The position numbers and the translations under genes are program-made. A DNA stretch of 64,000 nt from Anadara kagoshimensis (taxonomy: Eukaryota; Mollusca; Bivalvia; Arcoida; Arcidae), in the NCBI GenBank assembly GCA_021292105.1, contig CM037874.1:32600185-32664184 (forward strand). Direction: 5' to 3'. Shown here piece after piece: positions 1-12,780 of this stretch. The notes under the pieces were generated by a model. The model was not told where the DNA came from. It searched no databases and was given only the letters and a program-made list of their open reading frames with translations. Each line of letters begins with the position of its first letter. Position 1 is the stretch's first letter.

Positions 1-661
1 ATCAACCGCACGAACATGTAACTGTTGATTTTTTGTTTTATGTTTAGACATTACTTTCCTTACCTTTGAACAAATTCAAAATAAATGGATGTTTGTATTA
101 AACGCAAGTTCACAGTTGGTAATAGATTGCAATTATGAAAGTTAGGCCATTGGTTTTGCTGTAAATGTGTAATTATTTAGCAATGGTAATTGATTTTTCC
201 CTTTCAGCCAAATTTGGAAAACAATCTATTAAAAGTACCATAGCACTTAATGCCATAGATTTTTGTTTTGTAGGTAATCAACACATAGATGCGACGGATG
301 TCCACATAAGGGACTATTGGATATATAAATTGGTCATCAATATCAATCACAGGAACATTTCACATCAAAATCTTTGCTTTATTGGCGTGCTAAGGTTTAG
401 AAACAAATTTAAGGCTAATTGTGCTTTATTTTTTAACACAATTCCACAGTAAAAAGTAGATGACAATAACTGTAAATTAGGACAATGTTGTAGACGTATA
501 CTGACTTAGAAATATCTATATATAGCGGATTATATAAATGGACAGTTATCAGGGTATGTTTGTATCTACTTTAGAGACCTTCGATAAGCCAGAAAGTGTT
601 TGAGTAGTCAACGTAAACCACAGAAATAACATTGTTTTTAAATTTATTCATTTGGTGATCG

Positions 662-723
662 AACGAGAGTCAGGAAAGGCATATTTATAGTTCAATTTAA
701 ATATGCTATACATGACTCTCGTT
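662..723 (+). other. 62-nt hairpin, unit 1
   Basis: AACGAGAGTCA (662-672) pairs perfectly with TGACTCTCGTT (713-723). A symmetrical 6 x 6 internal loop follows, then GCATATTTA (679-687) pairs with TAAATATGC (698-706) around a 10-nt loop. Confidence 0.7.
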
Positions 724-1976
724 TACAACACCGAAATAATAAACTCGTTTATTATTTCCGATATTTATAATCAAGCATGTCAGAAACGTACAATTTCCAC
801 TACAACAATTTATTTTATTCAAGATTTCTGCAAACATATAGGATTGAAGGAACGGGTTTTTTGAAATAAGGATAGTAAACAAACTTTGGGATAGGCTTCT
901 ATGCTGTCCACTCAATCAAACAATGCATACTGCATAGTTTTTTATCAGCAATTATATTGTGGCAAAATCAAATAGGTTTTACTGAAGAATCAAGGTACTA
1001 CCAATTGTGAATATTTAGGAATAAAATTTAGCGCGACAACATAAAATTACATTATTAAAGGAAAAATGTCCGTGCGATTGATGACCAAAAAGTATATCTG
1101 AAACTCTTATGCATCTTTTTGTTGGTTATCTACAAAAGAAATACTATGACATTTATTGAAAACCTATCAAACATACCATGAAGGTCATCGTTTTACACAT
1201 TCAATAAATGTTACCATCATACTTATAAATGATATAGAAAATGCCATACGCAAAAACGCTTATCAAAGATTCAGAAACAGTTGACAGAAAAACATCAGGC
1301 TACTGTAGCAGACGACAAATGAGCAAATTAAAACCATCTTTATTTGTAAATAATTCAAACAATCCCATTATTGTCTGACCAAGGAACTCTTCAAAGAAAT
1401 AAGAATAATACAAATGCAATATCATTGTTGTGTTTTCATGGAAAATATAACTCAGTAGACACAATGTGATAATAACACTCAAAGAGACCAATAAATATAC
1501 CTGTCTGTTAATATAATCAACTTGTTTTTTTTACATTTGAACACTGATTGCAGGTCCATGGTAAAGAAAGAAAATCAGTTGCAACTTGGACATTGTGTTG
1601 CTATAAATGTAAATAGTCTTGCAAATAATAAAGATTTCCTATTGCACTAAGGTAAGATGTGGTAATACGATCCAAGCTCATTTGAAGTAATAAACTTTTT
1701 GCTATATTTTTATCACATAATGGTATCGATGTTATTTGTACATAAACACGTTTCCCAAGAATATGATCCGTATAAAACAGATGTTTGTACCATAAGTGGA
1801 ATAATAGATAGTTAAATAAAGAAGGTTCTGAAAAAATGTTTGATGGACAAGAAAAGTATTACATATTATAGTGAATATTTTTTTCTCCAGGATCCGATTA
1901 TGTCCGTTTAAGTTTGTATAGCCATAGCCAATTTATACAACCATGTACCATAAATACATAGCCATATCCATATTAT

Positions 1977-2058
1977 CACAATCCGATAGCAAAGTAAAAA
2001 CTTTGAAAATTGATATCAAGCTTAACACGTGAACTTTCACCAAGGAAGTGAGACCACA
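1977..2058 (-). mobile_element. Short inverted RT-element tail, unit 1
   Basis: CACAATCCGATAGCAAAGTAAAAACTTTG through ACACGTGAACTTTCACCAAGGAAGTGAGACCAC resembles the reverse complement of the element tail. Only about 80 bp is recognisable. Confidence 0.6.
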
Positions 2059-2513
2059 TCCATATCAAAATTGAGAATATTGTCTTTGAACCATTAGTTT
2101 GCGCGAGTATAAAGAAATATTTTACTTTTTACACTTCACTTATTGATAACATTGTTTTATATTCCATTAGAACTCTTACGGTAGTTGTTAACATTATATC
2201 TTTATATCAAGATACAGGTTCTACGTGTAATTACACATTTTCGACATTATTTGTTTCTACGCCATCCTGCTGCTTGCCAATAAAAATGTTAATTACTGAA
2301 AAGCAATTAATGACGTCAGAAAGAATTGTGTTACCCTTACAGCTTATCATATCAATACATTTAACTGCTTGCCTAACCTTGCAAGATAAATAGCAAAGCA
2401 ACTGAATAAATGAAACAATATGCTTTTCTGAATACATGTGTATTTTCATGGAATACTATGCTAAAATTTCTTGAATAATGTCTACAACTATTTTCTTTTT
2501 TCTTTTATTAAAA

Positions 2514-3075
2514 TATGTTATATTCTTACACACCCAGAACTTTGATAAATCTTGAGAGAAGGTCGCCAAATCATTCGACTCCGCATACCGATGCATAGAT
2601 GACCTTCTGCCACTTAGTTATTCTAAATTTTGGAGATTATGTGAATTTAATCTATTTTAATGAGCTCGAAATAACAGATATAAAGTTCTGTTTCATATTT
2701 GGACTCATACTTCGATCATAATACCTACCAAAGGCTAAGATTAAAGCTGTATGACAAACGTTATTACATTAATTTTTCTAAAGTCCACGTTTCTGCTATA
2801 CCCTTCTTCTGCTGGTGGATTGTTTCACACATAAACTATGGTATAACTTATACAACGGCACAAGCTGCTTGCAGAAATAATAAATTGTTGATGTAGGAAT
2901 ATTGCAAGCCTAAATTTTCACTTCACTCATAAAGTTTAATGAACATCATCATAATATATTGTTCCTAAGAATGATGTCTGTATCTAACATTATCCGTAAT
3001 ATATTTGACATTCAATACTTCTATGTTTCATTCATTTTCAATGTTAAATAACACACGGGTGATGGACGTAGCTAC
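2514..3075 (+). pseudogene. RT C-terminal remnant, forward, unit 1
   Basis: Matches the RT from just after motif B to the start of the 3' tail (ACACGGGTGATGGACGTAGCTA). The tetrad is CIDD and a stop (TGA) interrupts the following frame. The readable pieces FDSAYRCIDDLL and RLKLYDKRYYINFS lie in different frames. The sequence is absent from type-B units. Confidence 0.8.
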
Positions 3076-3778
3076 GGCAGGCATACGTAGGCATTGGATC
3101 TGTTTAAATTGATAAAGGTGTATCTAACAAAGCACATGTGGTTTGATGTAGGAAAAGAATAAATGAAAAAATGGCATTATATCTGACAAAACGGTGAGAA
3201 AGTTTCTTACTCTAACATTAGGAATGGGTGTTCGTTACGAGATAAATTTATTTATAACCAGAGAATAATTAGTTTAAAAATTCTTTCAATGTCAAAAAGT
3301 TGTAATTTTAAAAAATAAACTTTTAATACATTTTATTTAAACACATTTAAGTCCTATTTAGTCTAAATTTAACTTGTAAAGATTTTATCCACCATCGCAG
3401 AAAAAAGTCGATAATTTTTTAACAAATCAAAATGGCGAAACTGTTTACCATAATGAGTTGTTCCAAGACAGAGTTGGCCATTGGAATGCAAAAGATTTTA
3501 ATGGCAATGCTGCAAGATGTACTAGTTATTTTAATACCAATGAACAAGTTCACTTAACATTATCCATGATACCAATGAATTGTGATAGCAAGATGCAGCA
3601 GTAGATGGTGTCTTTGTTTTGTTGTATAACTGACATTCGGAATGATCAGGTAAATGAAATGCATTTATTTAAAGACTTATTTTTAAAAAGTGGAAAACCC
3701 TATTATTCTAAATAAAACTAAATTTAGTTTTCAATTGAAAAAGCATTAAGCTGTCAACGACTATTCAGTAGATATAAT

Positions 3779-4274
3779 AAAAAACAAACATACTTATCCA
3801 TGTCCGAGTCACAATCCAGAAGCAAAGTAAAATCTTTGGAACTGACAAGTTAGGTTAGACACGTGAACTTCCACCAGAGAAGTGAAGCCATTTGCTCCGG
3901 AAGGGTTAGCACCTCCTGTTTAGCTGGTTACACCCGCCACGTATGTAATCCAAATTTTGTGAAAGGAACATGGAACTATGGGACGTCAAATATATCCAGG
4001 GCATTCCTGGACACAGAGACATCAAACTTATCAACAAAACTTTTGGAGGACCTTGATAAGCCTAGGCTTGCAATATCCCTGAGTCAAAAATTACTTGCAA
4101 GCAAATTCCAAAGTCCCCGTAGTGGAATCAAACTCTACCATTGGGTAATAATTGTGAAACAAATATAAATGTACACCATAAGCAGGAAAAGCAGGTATGT
4201 TGCTGCATTAAAAAGGAAAGTTGACAATAGAAAAATTGAAGTCATTACGTTTGTCATAAAGTTTCAAGTATAGC
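3779..4274 (-). mobile_element. Inverted 3' fragment of RT element, unit 1
   Basis: Reverse complement of the element 3' end, running from AAAAAACAAACATACTTATCC back to the codons for KLYDKR. It covers the tail and the last 110 or so codons with many indels. The 101-codon plus-strand ORF at 3863 is an antisense shadow of it. Type-B unit 5 shows the uninterrupted site near 42580, so the insertion arose in the type-A lineage. Confidence 0.83.
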
Positions 4275-4549
4275 TTTTTGTTGGCGTCAATTTCATCATA
4301 CACTCAAGACATAATTGTTCTATAACAGGACATTGCCTTATATTTCTTATTTAAATATACATGAAATTCATATTTGGTTTTTATGTTTCGTGTCAAATTA
4401 CTTTAATATGTTGTTGAAACTGAACGTTGATATACAGACAGTAATACTATATCATCGTTTATGTATAGGGAATTTAAACAAATAAAACGCATATTAAGGT
4501 TATTCATTATTATTAGAAACAAAAAATAGTCCAATAACAAATGCAAAAG

Positions 4550-4731
4550 AAAAGTGCAAACTTTAAACCCGTACATTTAGTTGAACACGTGAATTGACAT
4601 CATTTACATAAGGTAAAGTGCTCCGGAAAGGTAAACATCTTCTGTTCTTCTAACTACGACCGTCAAGTGAGAACTAATGTTAAAAATGAAAGAAACATGG
4701 AACTACATGACGCTAAATATATTCAGGGTAC
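4550..4731 (-). mobile_element. Older inverted RT-element tail, unit 1
   Basis: A more diverged inverted tail recognised from ACACGTGAATTGACAT, GTGCTCCGGAAAGGTAAACATC and AACATGGAACTACATGACG in tail order. It is present in type A and type B, so it predates their split. Confidence 0.65.
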
Positions 4732-4739
4732 ATAAATTA

Positions 4740-7700
4740 TAAAATTTACATAGAAACAGTTTGAAGACGTCTGTACATTAGTTACAGTAAGGCGATTTTA
4801 CACTACACATGCTAGACTTACAAACTTATCCTTGTTAGCTTTACAAATCAAATAACAAAAGTGTTTTAAAAAAATAGTAAAGATAAAATACATCAAAAAT
4901 ACAATATAAAGTTAGTCCAAATGAAAAGTTACCATGAAAAAATATATAAAAAACGTATTTTACTAACAAACAAAAATAATTTTAGCAGTTTAGACGATGT
5001 ATTACAATCTACGCATCTATTTTATTTACGGTTCAGTAGACGTGGCCATTGTACTTATTAAGCTTTTCAATAGTTGTTATTTCGGTTTTTGGTTTTCAAA
5101 AATATTAAATATATTCTACTTGACTTTGGCTTTATTGACGACCCGTATATAAAATCACTCGCACCATTAAGTGTATATAGCAACCGTTATCTAGTACTAT
5201 GGGACACAGACATCTTGTTTCTTTAGAGTTTCATTCTAATGCATTTAATATTTAAAACAAAACTTGCCATGATATAGTTGCTTTTTTGTTAATATTTACA
5301 TGATTTCACAAAGCAAAACGTGAACGCATTATGGATGATGACTCAATGATCAATCAAGCACATAATTGAGCGAGAAGATTATTATACCAAATGCATATAA
5401 TACATAAGTCAGACCTTAAACAAATATCATTCAATACAAACAGATAATTATGAAGTCTTCTATATGCATTGTATTGGAGATTATCTAGTGCAAAACCGTT
5501 TTACTTGGTGTAATACTCTTTTTTTATAAAATTCCAATTATATTTTTCAATATATTTAATCCGCCGTTATGAATTTTTAAAATTTCATAAAACTGAAAAA
5601 TCATTTAATCCTTTAATGCCAGTAATTTAAAAGTTGGATCATATTTATTTTTCATTTATCTATTATATACGTTTTGTATTTAGTTTCAAATGTAAAAAGG
5701 ACAATTATATTTTAAATTGTTCTCAACACATTAAATATTACAGTACACGATTTGTTTTAGCATACGTGATTCATTATAACCAATTAGTTGAGTATAAATT
5801 GCAATAAAGAAATTCAATAAACTAATACACAGTGTTCTGAATTAATATTATTGTTTGGCCAAGAATGTATTCCCGACTAATCTTTTAGTTTTAAATAGTG
5901 TTGTATGTAGCTATGTAGCTCAAAACATGTCACTGTTATAATTAAATGACATTATATAAGTTACAATATAAGTGTACCTTTTACTTCAATGTTAAGTGAT
6001 TTTAATCAAAATAATTTGTCATAAACACCATTACTATTCCACCGAAAGGAAGTAAACCACATCATTTTTGAAAAAAAAATTCACAACAATCACACGAGTT
6101 TATATTATTGTGTTTAAAAGAAATAAACAAATCTTTTTATTGCAGAACAATCGCACATCTTAATATAAGCTGCAGACATTTTATTAACATGCAAAAAGCG
6201 TTCTGTATTTAGTTGTTTGGTTGGCTGCTGCTTATCTCGGGACTCGAACTCGCAATGGTGAGAGACACTGGATTTGTAGATAACGTCTGATCAAAAACTT
6301 AAAGATGAATCACCTCAATGGAACAAATTTGAATTTTCAGTCCTAGGACTCAAAATTAATCCTAGAATAAAACATGATAGAGAAATGAAAACGTAAATGT
6401 TAAAATAAAATAACTTTGAAATTTGACTATTGGTTTAAATAAACATTTGTTTCAATATAATTACATTTTTATCAAAGTCCAATCTAACTTATTACTTCGT
6501 TCAAACATTAAGAAGTACCTTGTAGTAAACTTTTGAATAAAATTGTTCAACAATTATATGTACAAAGACTTTACTTCATATTAACCTTGTAATTTTTGCT
6601 CAACAAGGAAGTAAAAAAAACATACCATATACGTTTATCGACCATTAAGGTGTGATTCAGATGATAGTTTTAAGAGTCTATAGAGGACACCGAACTCGCG
6701 AAATAAAATTAAAATAATCACATTGAAGATAAATTAGGATTTAAAGAATTCTCAGCTCTCAAATTCTAGCAATATCTCCTACTTTTGATCTTTAATCTGA
6801 TGTTTAATGGTGAGAAAATGACATTGGGTGATAAAACAAAATAATAACGCCGTATGTGGAAAAATCTTGTTAGTTTCAGTTAATATTTCTGATTTAAAAC
6901 TAATGTAAATAAGACTATCACGTAATCTTTATCATCAACAAAACATTGATTACTGGTGAAATGATACACTGGAGATGTAGTATATAAATCAAGGCCAGTA
7001 TCGTTTCCAGCTCATTGAATCACATGTTCTACAAACAAGATTCTAGAATTTACTAGACCGTATGTCTTAAAATGTACCTTACACATATCGCAAAGTTTCA
7101 TTCGGGAACTCGGCTGAAAAGCGGCGTATATATGCGTAACTTGACTTTTTAGACAATATCGATTGGATATATAAATTTATTTTGTAATTTTAAACATTTA
7201 AACTGTTCTTTATATTGCCGTCTTCCTTGTATAAATCGAAACATGTATTAAACTCCCAAATTTTTTATTGAACATACTTTTGTCAGTCATAACGTCATTT
7301 AAGTTATCTAATTAGGTCTCCCTGCTTTGGGTGTTTATCTCGTTTTCTTGATTCCTGTACTCGACTACATTGGGTTCTTCCAGATACATTTTTCAGCTAC
7401 AAATTGCTTTCTTTTATTTAAAATCAGCATTAACTAAATTTAAAAATCGCTTATGGTTACTATTGTTCATGGTGCTATACTTTTTCTGAGATACTCGTTA
7501 AGCTTGAAATTCATACAAGTTACTTTATCACTTATCTATGTCCGAGTTTCGTATATTTTTCTTATTTTCACTGTTTGAAGTTTTTATACTTAGTTTACAG
7601 AGTTTTTTTGTCAGTTTATACAAATTCGACAGAAATGGAGCCGCCTAGTTTTTAAGAATAATCTTCTCTCCGATCCACAAAGTGTAATTTAAGAGCTTAT

Positions 7701-9900
7701 TCTAGTTTTCGATATAACCTTTCGCAATACTTAAAAAGGTGTTATAAGGTATGCTGTAAATAATTCTATAAACTGCTTAATCAAATCATTTTACATTAGT
7801 AGAAATGGTTACCGTTCGCAATACTAAAATGGGTCTGATTAAACGCAACCAGTAGTTCTCTAACAGACAGTCGTTATTAGTTCTAATGTAAAATATAGCA
7901 TCACAACCCACTTGGCAAGCCCAGAAACCGATGAGGAATCTCATTCATATACTGACTATTCTCGTATTTGACGGTTGCCTACTTATATTGGGTAACTGCC
8001 TTCTTTCCTTAGTAAGTGTGCCTATTTCTAATCCCACATTTTGTTCAATTCGGGCAAGAATCGCTATGGACTCAGTATTTTGGCAAACATAGTGGCAAGG
8101 ATCCACATAAATACAAGTAAATAATGACGTGGCCACAATACGGAAATACGTTTTGCATAGGTTTCCTCAATAGTTTGGTCCAAAAGAGGTTGCTCCAAAA
8201 ATTCATTTATCGTTTTAGACTTGCCTAACACCCAGACGCGAAGGGTACGTCATCAATGAATAAATGAAATGAAATGAACATGTAAATCACCAGAATACTA
8301 CAAAATAGAAACATTATCATTTTAGATTAACATGATTACGCCATTAAAATTGTAATTGCAGATGACACACTCAATACAATGTTATTTCTGGTGAACCATA
8401 CATAACATGGTAGGTATTACATAAGCTTGATAAAGTAAAAATGTACAATAACTTTTCATCGGAGGCTAGAAAAAAGTCAGCTAAGAGGTAAGTTAAACAT
8501 TACAGATGACTGAGTCAGCCTCTTTCACCTCCATCAAATTAATAAAACCAATTGCATGTTACATGCATCAAATAATACCGTACTAATTAAGTAATGAGCA
8601 TGAATGGATTCATAAACATGTTTACTTAAAATAACCCGGTTCTGTCTGAAATGAACATTTTCTGTAAAGTGCATTTTGTCATTCGGATCGCGAGAACTGA
8701 ACGGAAAGGACGCTGTGTACTCTGCAATTTAATTAGCTTTGGTAAATAATATGGTTATGTAATTCCAATATCAAATTTTGGCATAAATTCTTTTTTATCC
8801 TACAGTAGCTAGTGAAGCTAATATATTCCGACACACCTGAATACAATAACAACTATGAATCGACAATAAAAGTTTTAAAATACCGAATTATTACTGTTAT
8901 TTCCTCGTATTACTATGAATTAAATATTAGAAACCTGCTATTTTTTATCTTTAATCAGGGAATTAAAATGTGTTTTTATGTAATGACTGTACACAATTTT
9001 AATTTTCTTTTGTTTTGATTAAAATGTGTTGTGCAGTCTATTTAGAATAAACAAACAAGGGGAATATTAATCAATGTTTGTAGTGTAATGCCAATTCTCA
9101 GAATTAGAAATTCCCTCTCGTAAGAACTGATATTGTGTTGAAATCTTCTAAGTTCAAAAAGGAACAAATGTGTGTCTATATTCACTACTGTCATTCAGTA
9201 CAAAAGACCAAACATGCATTAAATGCAAACGCAAATAGTGTCTATAGGGGATTTGGTATTTGATATTCGGCTGCATAATACTATAACAAATGGTTGTGAC
9301 AGACGACAAACGAGCTAAGTTAAAATGACCTTCATTCCCAAAATAATCCATACAACCCGGTGATTTGCTGATCAAAAACATCATTGAAGAAATTAGAAAT
9401 AATAAAAATCCATCAAAAAAGAGAGCTGTGATTCTCATGAAAGATGGTAGAACGAATACATCACTCAATAAACACAATATTATTATAGTTTTCTAAGGGA
9501 TTATTGAAAGTACTAATTTGTCATCAATTGCACGAACATTTCAATCAGGGCTTTGTTTTATTGGAGTGCTAGGGTTTATTGCTGTATGTTCTTCTGTTGA
9601 ATTTTTAACCAATTTTGGGATAATGTTTTAAAATGTCTCCATAGTAAGTATCAGATGAAAATTATTGAAATATGTCATTGAACCTTCTGGAAATCTGAAC
9701 TGTAAATCATTCTTATATACAGGAAATGACGTTTAATTTCTTCGAAAATATTCTATTATTACCTTCAAACTTTAAATATTGTAACAGTTTTGTTTTTTCC
9801 TTGCAGGTAAAAACGCATCAAATTTTTTTTCTCAAAACAGCAATAATATATATAGTTGAAACAACAAACACAAACATACCGGTTAGATCCACACCACATA
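4740..9900. other. Gene-free distal part of unit 1
   Basis: Apart from the tRNA-like segment, this and its counterparts (15.5-20.3, 25.8-30.9, 34.0-39.1, 43.0-48.3 kb) hold no recognisable gene. It contains a region near 7945-8230 whose minus strand gives a 95-codon ORF in units 3 and 5 but is frameshifted in the others, and a short ATGAA run near 8253-8280. This part is nearly identical in units 1-5. Confidence 0.6.
6225..6292 (-). other. tRNA-B-box-like segment, unit 1 (possible SINE relic)
   Basis: On the minus strand the segment contains GAGTTCGAGTCCCGAGATAAGC-like sequence (here GCGAGTTCGAGTCCC), close to the Pol III B box. It sits downstream of TCTCTCACCATTG. A proper T stem and a cloverleaf do not form, so it is not a functional tRNA. 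It may be the relic of a tRNA-derived SINE. Confidence 0.35.
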
Positions 9901-9972
9901 TTAAAAGGCATTTAAAACTGTGTAGAAAACAATTAAGTTAGGTCCGTAAGCTTTCATTAGGAAAGTCAAGCC

Positions 9973-9974
<2 letters not shown>

Positions 9975-10020
<46 letters not shown>
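9975..10020 (+). repeat. (AG)n microsatellite, unit 1
   Basis: 23 uninterrupted AG dinucleotides, then TGAGAGAC. It lies beside the antisense RT remnant. Confidence 0.97.
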
Positions 10021-10023
<3 letters not shown>

Positions 10024-10028
10024 GAGAC

Positions 10029-10187
10029 AATATTATGATGATGGCTATACCACTTTTTAAGGTATATAAGCCTAAGCTCGCAATGTCCCAATGACAACGC
10101 TTTTTTTGATTTGTAAGCATATTCCTTCTTTGTATAAAGTTCCTGTAGTAGGAACAAGCTCTACCATAGCGTATTAACAAACAAACC
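10029..10187 (-). pseudogene. Antisense RT C-terminal remnant at end of unit 1
   Basis: On the minus strand LIRYGRACSYYRNFIQRR is readable, matching LIRYGRACSHYGDFVQRS of the intact RT, followed by a frame-broken version of the GYCKPRLIKALKKFYGRHHS region. The adjacent AG tract begins just beyond the codons for the last conserved part. Equivalent remnants lie at about 20634-20785, 31107-31265 and 59793-59945, with a stub at about 40213-40240. Confidence 0.75.
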
Positions 10188-10372
10188 TTTCAGCCATCAA
10201 CATAACAAATTATCTTTCTTTTAACAATAATCCATACAAGACGGTCGTTTGATCAGAAAAAAATGTTAACGATTACAAATAAACAACAAAGCTGTAATTA
10301 TCAAAAACGTGAACATATATATAAATCACTTTACACGGTGTAATTATAGCACTCAAACGGAAAGGAATATAT

Positions 10373-10697
10373 GTCACCCTTCAAAGAAATTTCTCGTATA
10401 GCGATTGGTTAACTTGCCGGGGTACATGGAACGATGTTCGGAAATCTGCAGGGGTACATGAGAGCACGCGATGTTTAGCGATAAAAGGGAAGTAACTCGT
10501 ACATCTCTAACGTCTAGTTACGGTTAACAAACATGGCGACAACGCACGCAAGTCACAGAAATTACGAAAAGGAAGTTAAAAAGATCCAACTGGTAACGCT
10601 TTGAAGGGTGACAAAAACGCTTGCGGCTCAGGGTACATAAATCTTTGACGGGGTACATGGGACCGTGTAACCTGCCAAAGCCCTGTATAACTTATAA
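10373..10697. mobile_element. Insertion with 14-bp inverted repeats at unit 1/2 junction
   Basis: Absent from the equivalent junctions 2/3, 3/4, 4/5 and 5/6, where AAGAATRTATATACCAATTGG is continuous. GTCACCCTTCAAAG (10373-10386) is the perfect reverse complement of CTTTGAAGGGTGAC (10599-10612), bounding 240 bp. About 80 bp more of inserted sequence follows before the junction resumes at ATACCAAATGG. GGGTACAT occurs four times inside, and the insert is richer in G+C and CpG than its surroundings. It contains AAAGGGAAGTAACTCG, similar to motifs I associate with molluscan mobile DNA. No clean target duplication of the 240-bp part is visible. It could be a MITE nested in or captured by a larger insert. 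Confidence 0.75.
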
Positions 10698-11398
10698 TAT
10701 ACCAAATGGTCATCAACCGCACGAACATGTAACTGTTGATTTTTTGTTTTATGTTTAGACATTACTTTCCTCACCTTTCAACAAATTCAAAATAAATGGC
10801 TGTTTGTATTAAACGCAAGTTCACAGTTGGTAAAAGATTGCAATTATGAAAATTAGGCCATTGGTTTTGCTGTAAATGTGGAATTACTTAGCAATGGTAA
10901 TTGATTTTTCCCTTTCAGCCAAATTTGGAAAACAATCGTATTAAAAGTTCCATAGCACTTAACGCCATATATTTTTGTTTTCTAGGTAATCAACAAATAT
11001 ATGCGATGGAAGTCCACATAAGGGACTATTGGATATATAAATTGGTCATCAATATCAATCACAGGAACATTTCACAACAGAATCTTTGCTATATTGGCGT
11101 GCTAAGGTTTATAGATGGATATTCTTTTGTTGATTCTTCAACAAATTTAAGGCTAATTGTGCTTTATTTCTTAACACAATTCCACAGTAAAAAGTAGATG
11201 ACAATAACTGTAAATTAGGACAATGTTATAGACGTATACTGACTTAGAAATATCTATATATAGCGGATTATATAAATGGACAGTTATCAGGGTATGTTTG
11301 TATCTACTTTAGAGACCTTCGATAAGCCAGAAAGTGTTTGAATAGTCAACATAAACCAAAGAAATAACATTCTGTTTAAGTTTATTCATTTGGTGATC

Positions 11399-11461
11399 AA
11401 ACGAGAGTCAGGAAAGGCATATTGATAGTTCAATTTAAATATGCTATACATGACCCTCGTT
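11399..11461 (+). other. Hairpin, unit 2 (one arm mutated)
   Basis: Same structure as unit 1, but the right arm reads TGACCCTCGTT, giving one A-C mismatch, and the inner arm has ATATTGA. Confidence 0.6.
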
Positions 11462-12699
11462 CACAACACCGAAAGAATAAACTCGTTTATTATTTCCGAT
11501 ATTTATAATCAATCATGTCAGAAACGTACAATTTCCACTACAATAATTTATTTTATTCAAGATTTCTGCAAACATATAGGATTGAAGGTACGGGTTTTTT
11601 GAAATAAGGATAGTAATCAAACTTTGGGATAGGCTTCTATGCTGTCCACTCAATCAAACAATGCATACTGCATAGTTTTTTATCAGCAATTAAATTGTGG
11701 CAAAATCAAATAGGTTTTACTGAAGAATCAAGGTACTACCAATTGTGAATATTTAGGAATAAAATTTAGCGCGACGACATAAAATTACATTATTAAAGGA
11801 AAAATGTCCGTGCGATTGATGACCAAAAAGTATATCTGAAACTCTTATGCATCTTTTAGTTGGTTATCTACAAAACAAATACTATGACATTTATTGAAAA
11901 CCTATCAAAAATACCATGAAGGTGATCGTTTTACACATTCAATAAATGTTAATATCATACTTATAAATGATATAGAAAATGCCATACGCAAAAACGCTTA
12001 TCAAAGTTTCAGAAACAGCAAAACATCAGGCTACTGTAGCAGACAACAAATGAGCAAATTAAAACCATCTTTATTTGTAATCCCATTATTGTCTGACCAA
12101 GGAACTCTTCAAAGAAATAAGAATAATACAAATGCGATATCATTGTTGTGTTTTCATGGAAAATATAACTCAGTAGACACAATGTGATAATAACACTCAA
12201 AGAGGCCAATAAATATACCTGTCTGTCAATATAATCAACTTGTTTTTTTTACATTTGAACACTGATTGCAGGTCCATGGTAAAGAAAGAAAATTAGTTGC
12301 AACTTGGACATTGTGTTGCTGTAAATGTAAATAGTCTTGCAAATAATAAAGATTTCCTATTGCACTAAGGTAAGATGTGGTAATACGATCCAAGTTCATT
12401 TGAAGTTATAAATTTTTTGCTATATTTTTATCACTTTACATAATGGTATCGATGTTATTTGTACATAAACACGTTTCCCTAGAATATGATCCGTATAAAA
12501 CAGATGTTTGTACCATAAGTGGAATAATAGATAGTTAAATAAAGAAGGTTCTGAAAAAATGTTTGATGGACAAGAAAAGTATTACATATTATAGTGAATA
12601 TTTTTTCTCCAGGATCCGATTATGTCCGTTTAAAGTTTGTATAGTCATAGCCAATTTATACAACCAAGTACCATAAATACATAGCCATATCCATATTAT

Positions 12700-12780
12700 C
12701 ACAATCCGATAGCAAAGTAAAAACTTTGAAAATTGATATTAAGCTTAACACGTGAACTTTCACCAAGGAAGTGAGACCAC
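12700..12780 (-). mobile_element. Short inverted RT-element tail, unit 2
   Basis: Positional copy of 1977-2058. Confidence 0.6.

Larger units (their letters stand above)
1..10711 (+). repeat. Tandem array unit 1 (type A)
   Basis: Direct-repeat unit of about 10.7 kb, aligned nearly base for base with 10712-20994 and 20995-31477. It carries the type-A set of RT fragments (1977-2058, 2514-3075, 3779-4274), the older fragment 4550-4731, a tRNA-like segment near 6225 and an AG microsatellite near 9975. No host gene is visible; its short ORFs recur in other units with frameshifts. The unit start is an arbitrary phase because the true left edge lies outside the window. Confidence 0.95.

Noticed and set aside
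165..452. Plus-strand ORF (95-98 codons) after the acceptor-like tract, with copies at 10901 and 60682
   Set aside because: Not kept at full length in unit 3 (stop at the TTAG change), unit 5 or unit 6. No recognised domain; probably chance frames in AT-rich repeats.
3863..4168. 101-codon plus-strand ORF shared by units 1-3 (also 14582, 24853)
   Set aside because: It is the antisense strand of the inverted RT-element 3' tail. The same translation appears antisense to the intact element at 62606-62788.
6225..6292. Functional tRNA gene on the minus strand
   Set aside because: A B-box-like word is present, but no acceptor stem, D arm or matching T stem can be formed. Listed only as a possible SINE relic.
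9938..10180. Minus-strand ORFs ending in long Ser-Leu runs
   Set aside because: The Ser-Leu run is the translated AG microsatellite. Only the N-terminal part reflects an RT remnant.
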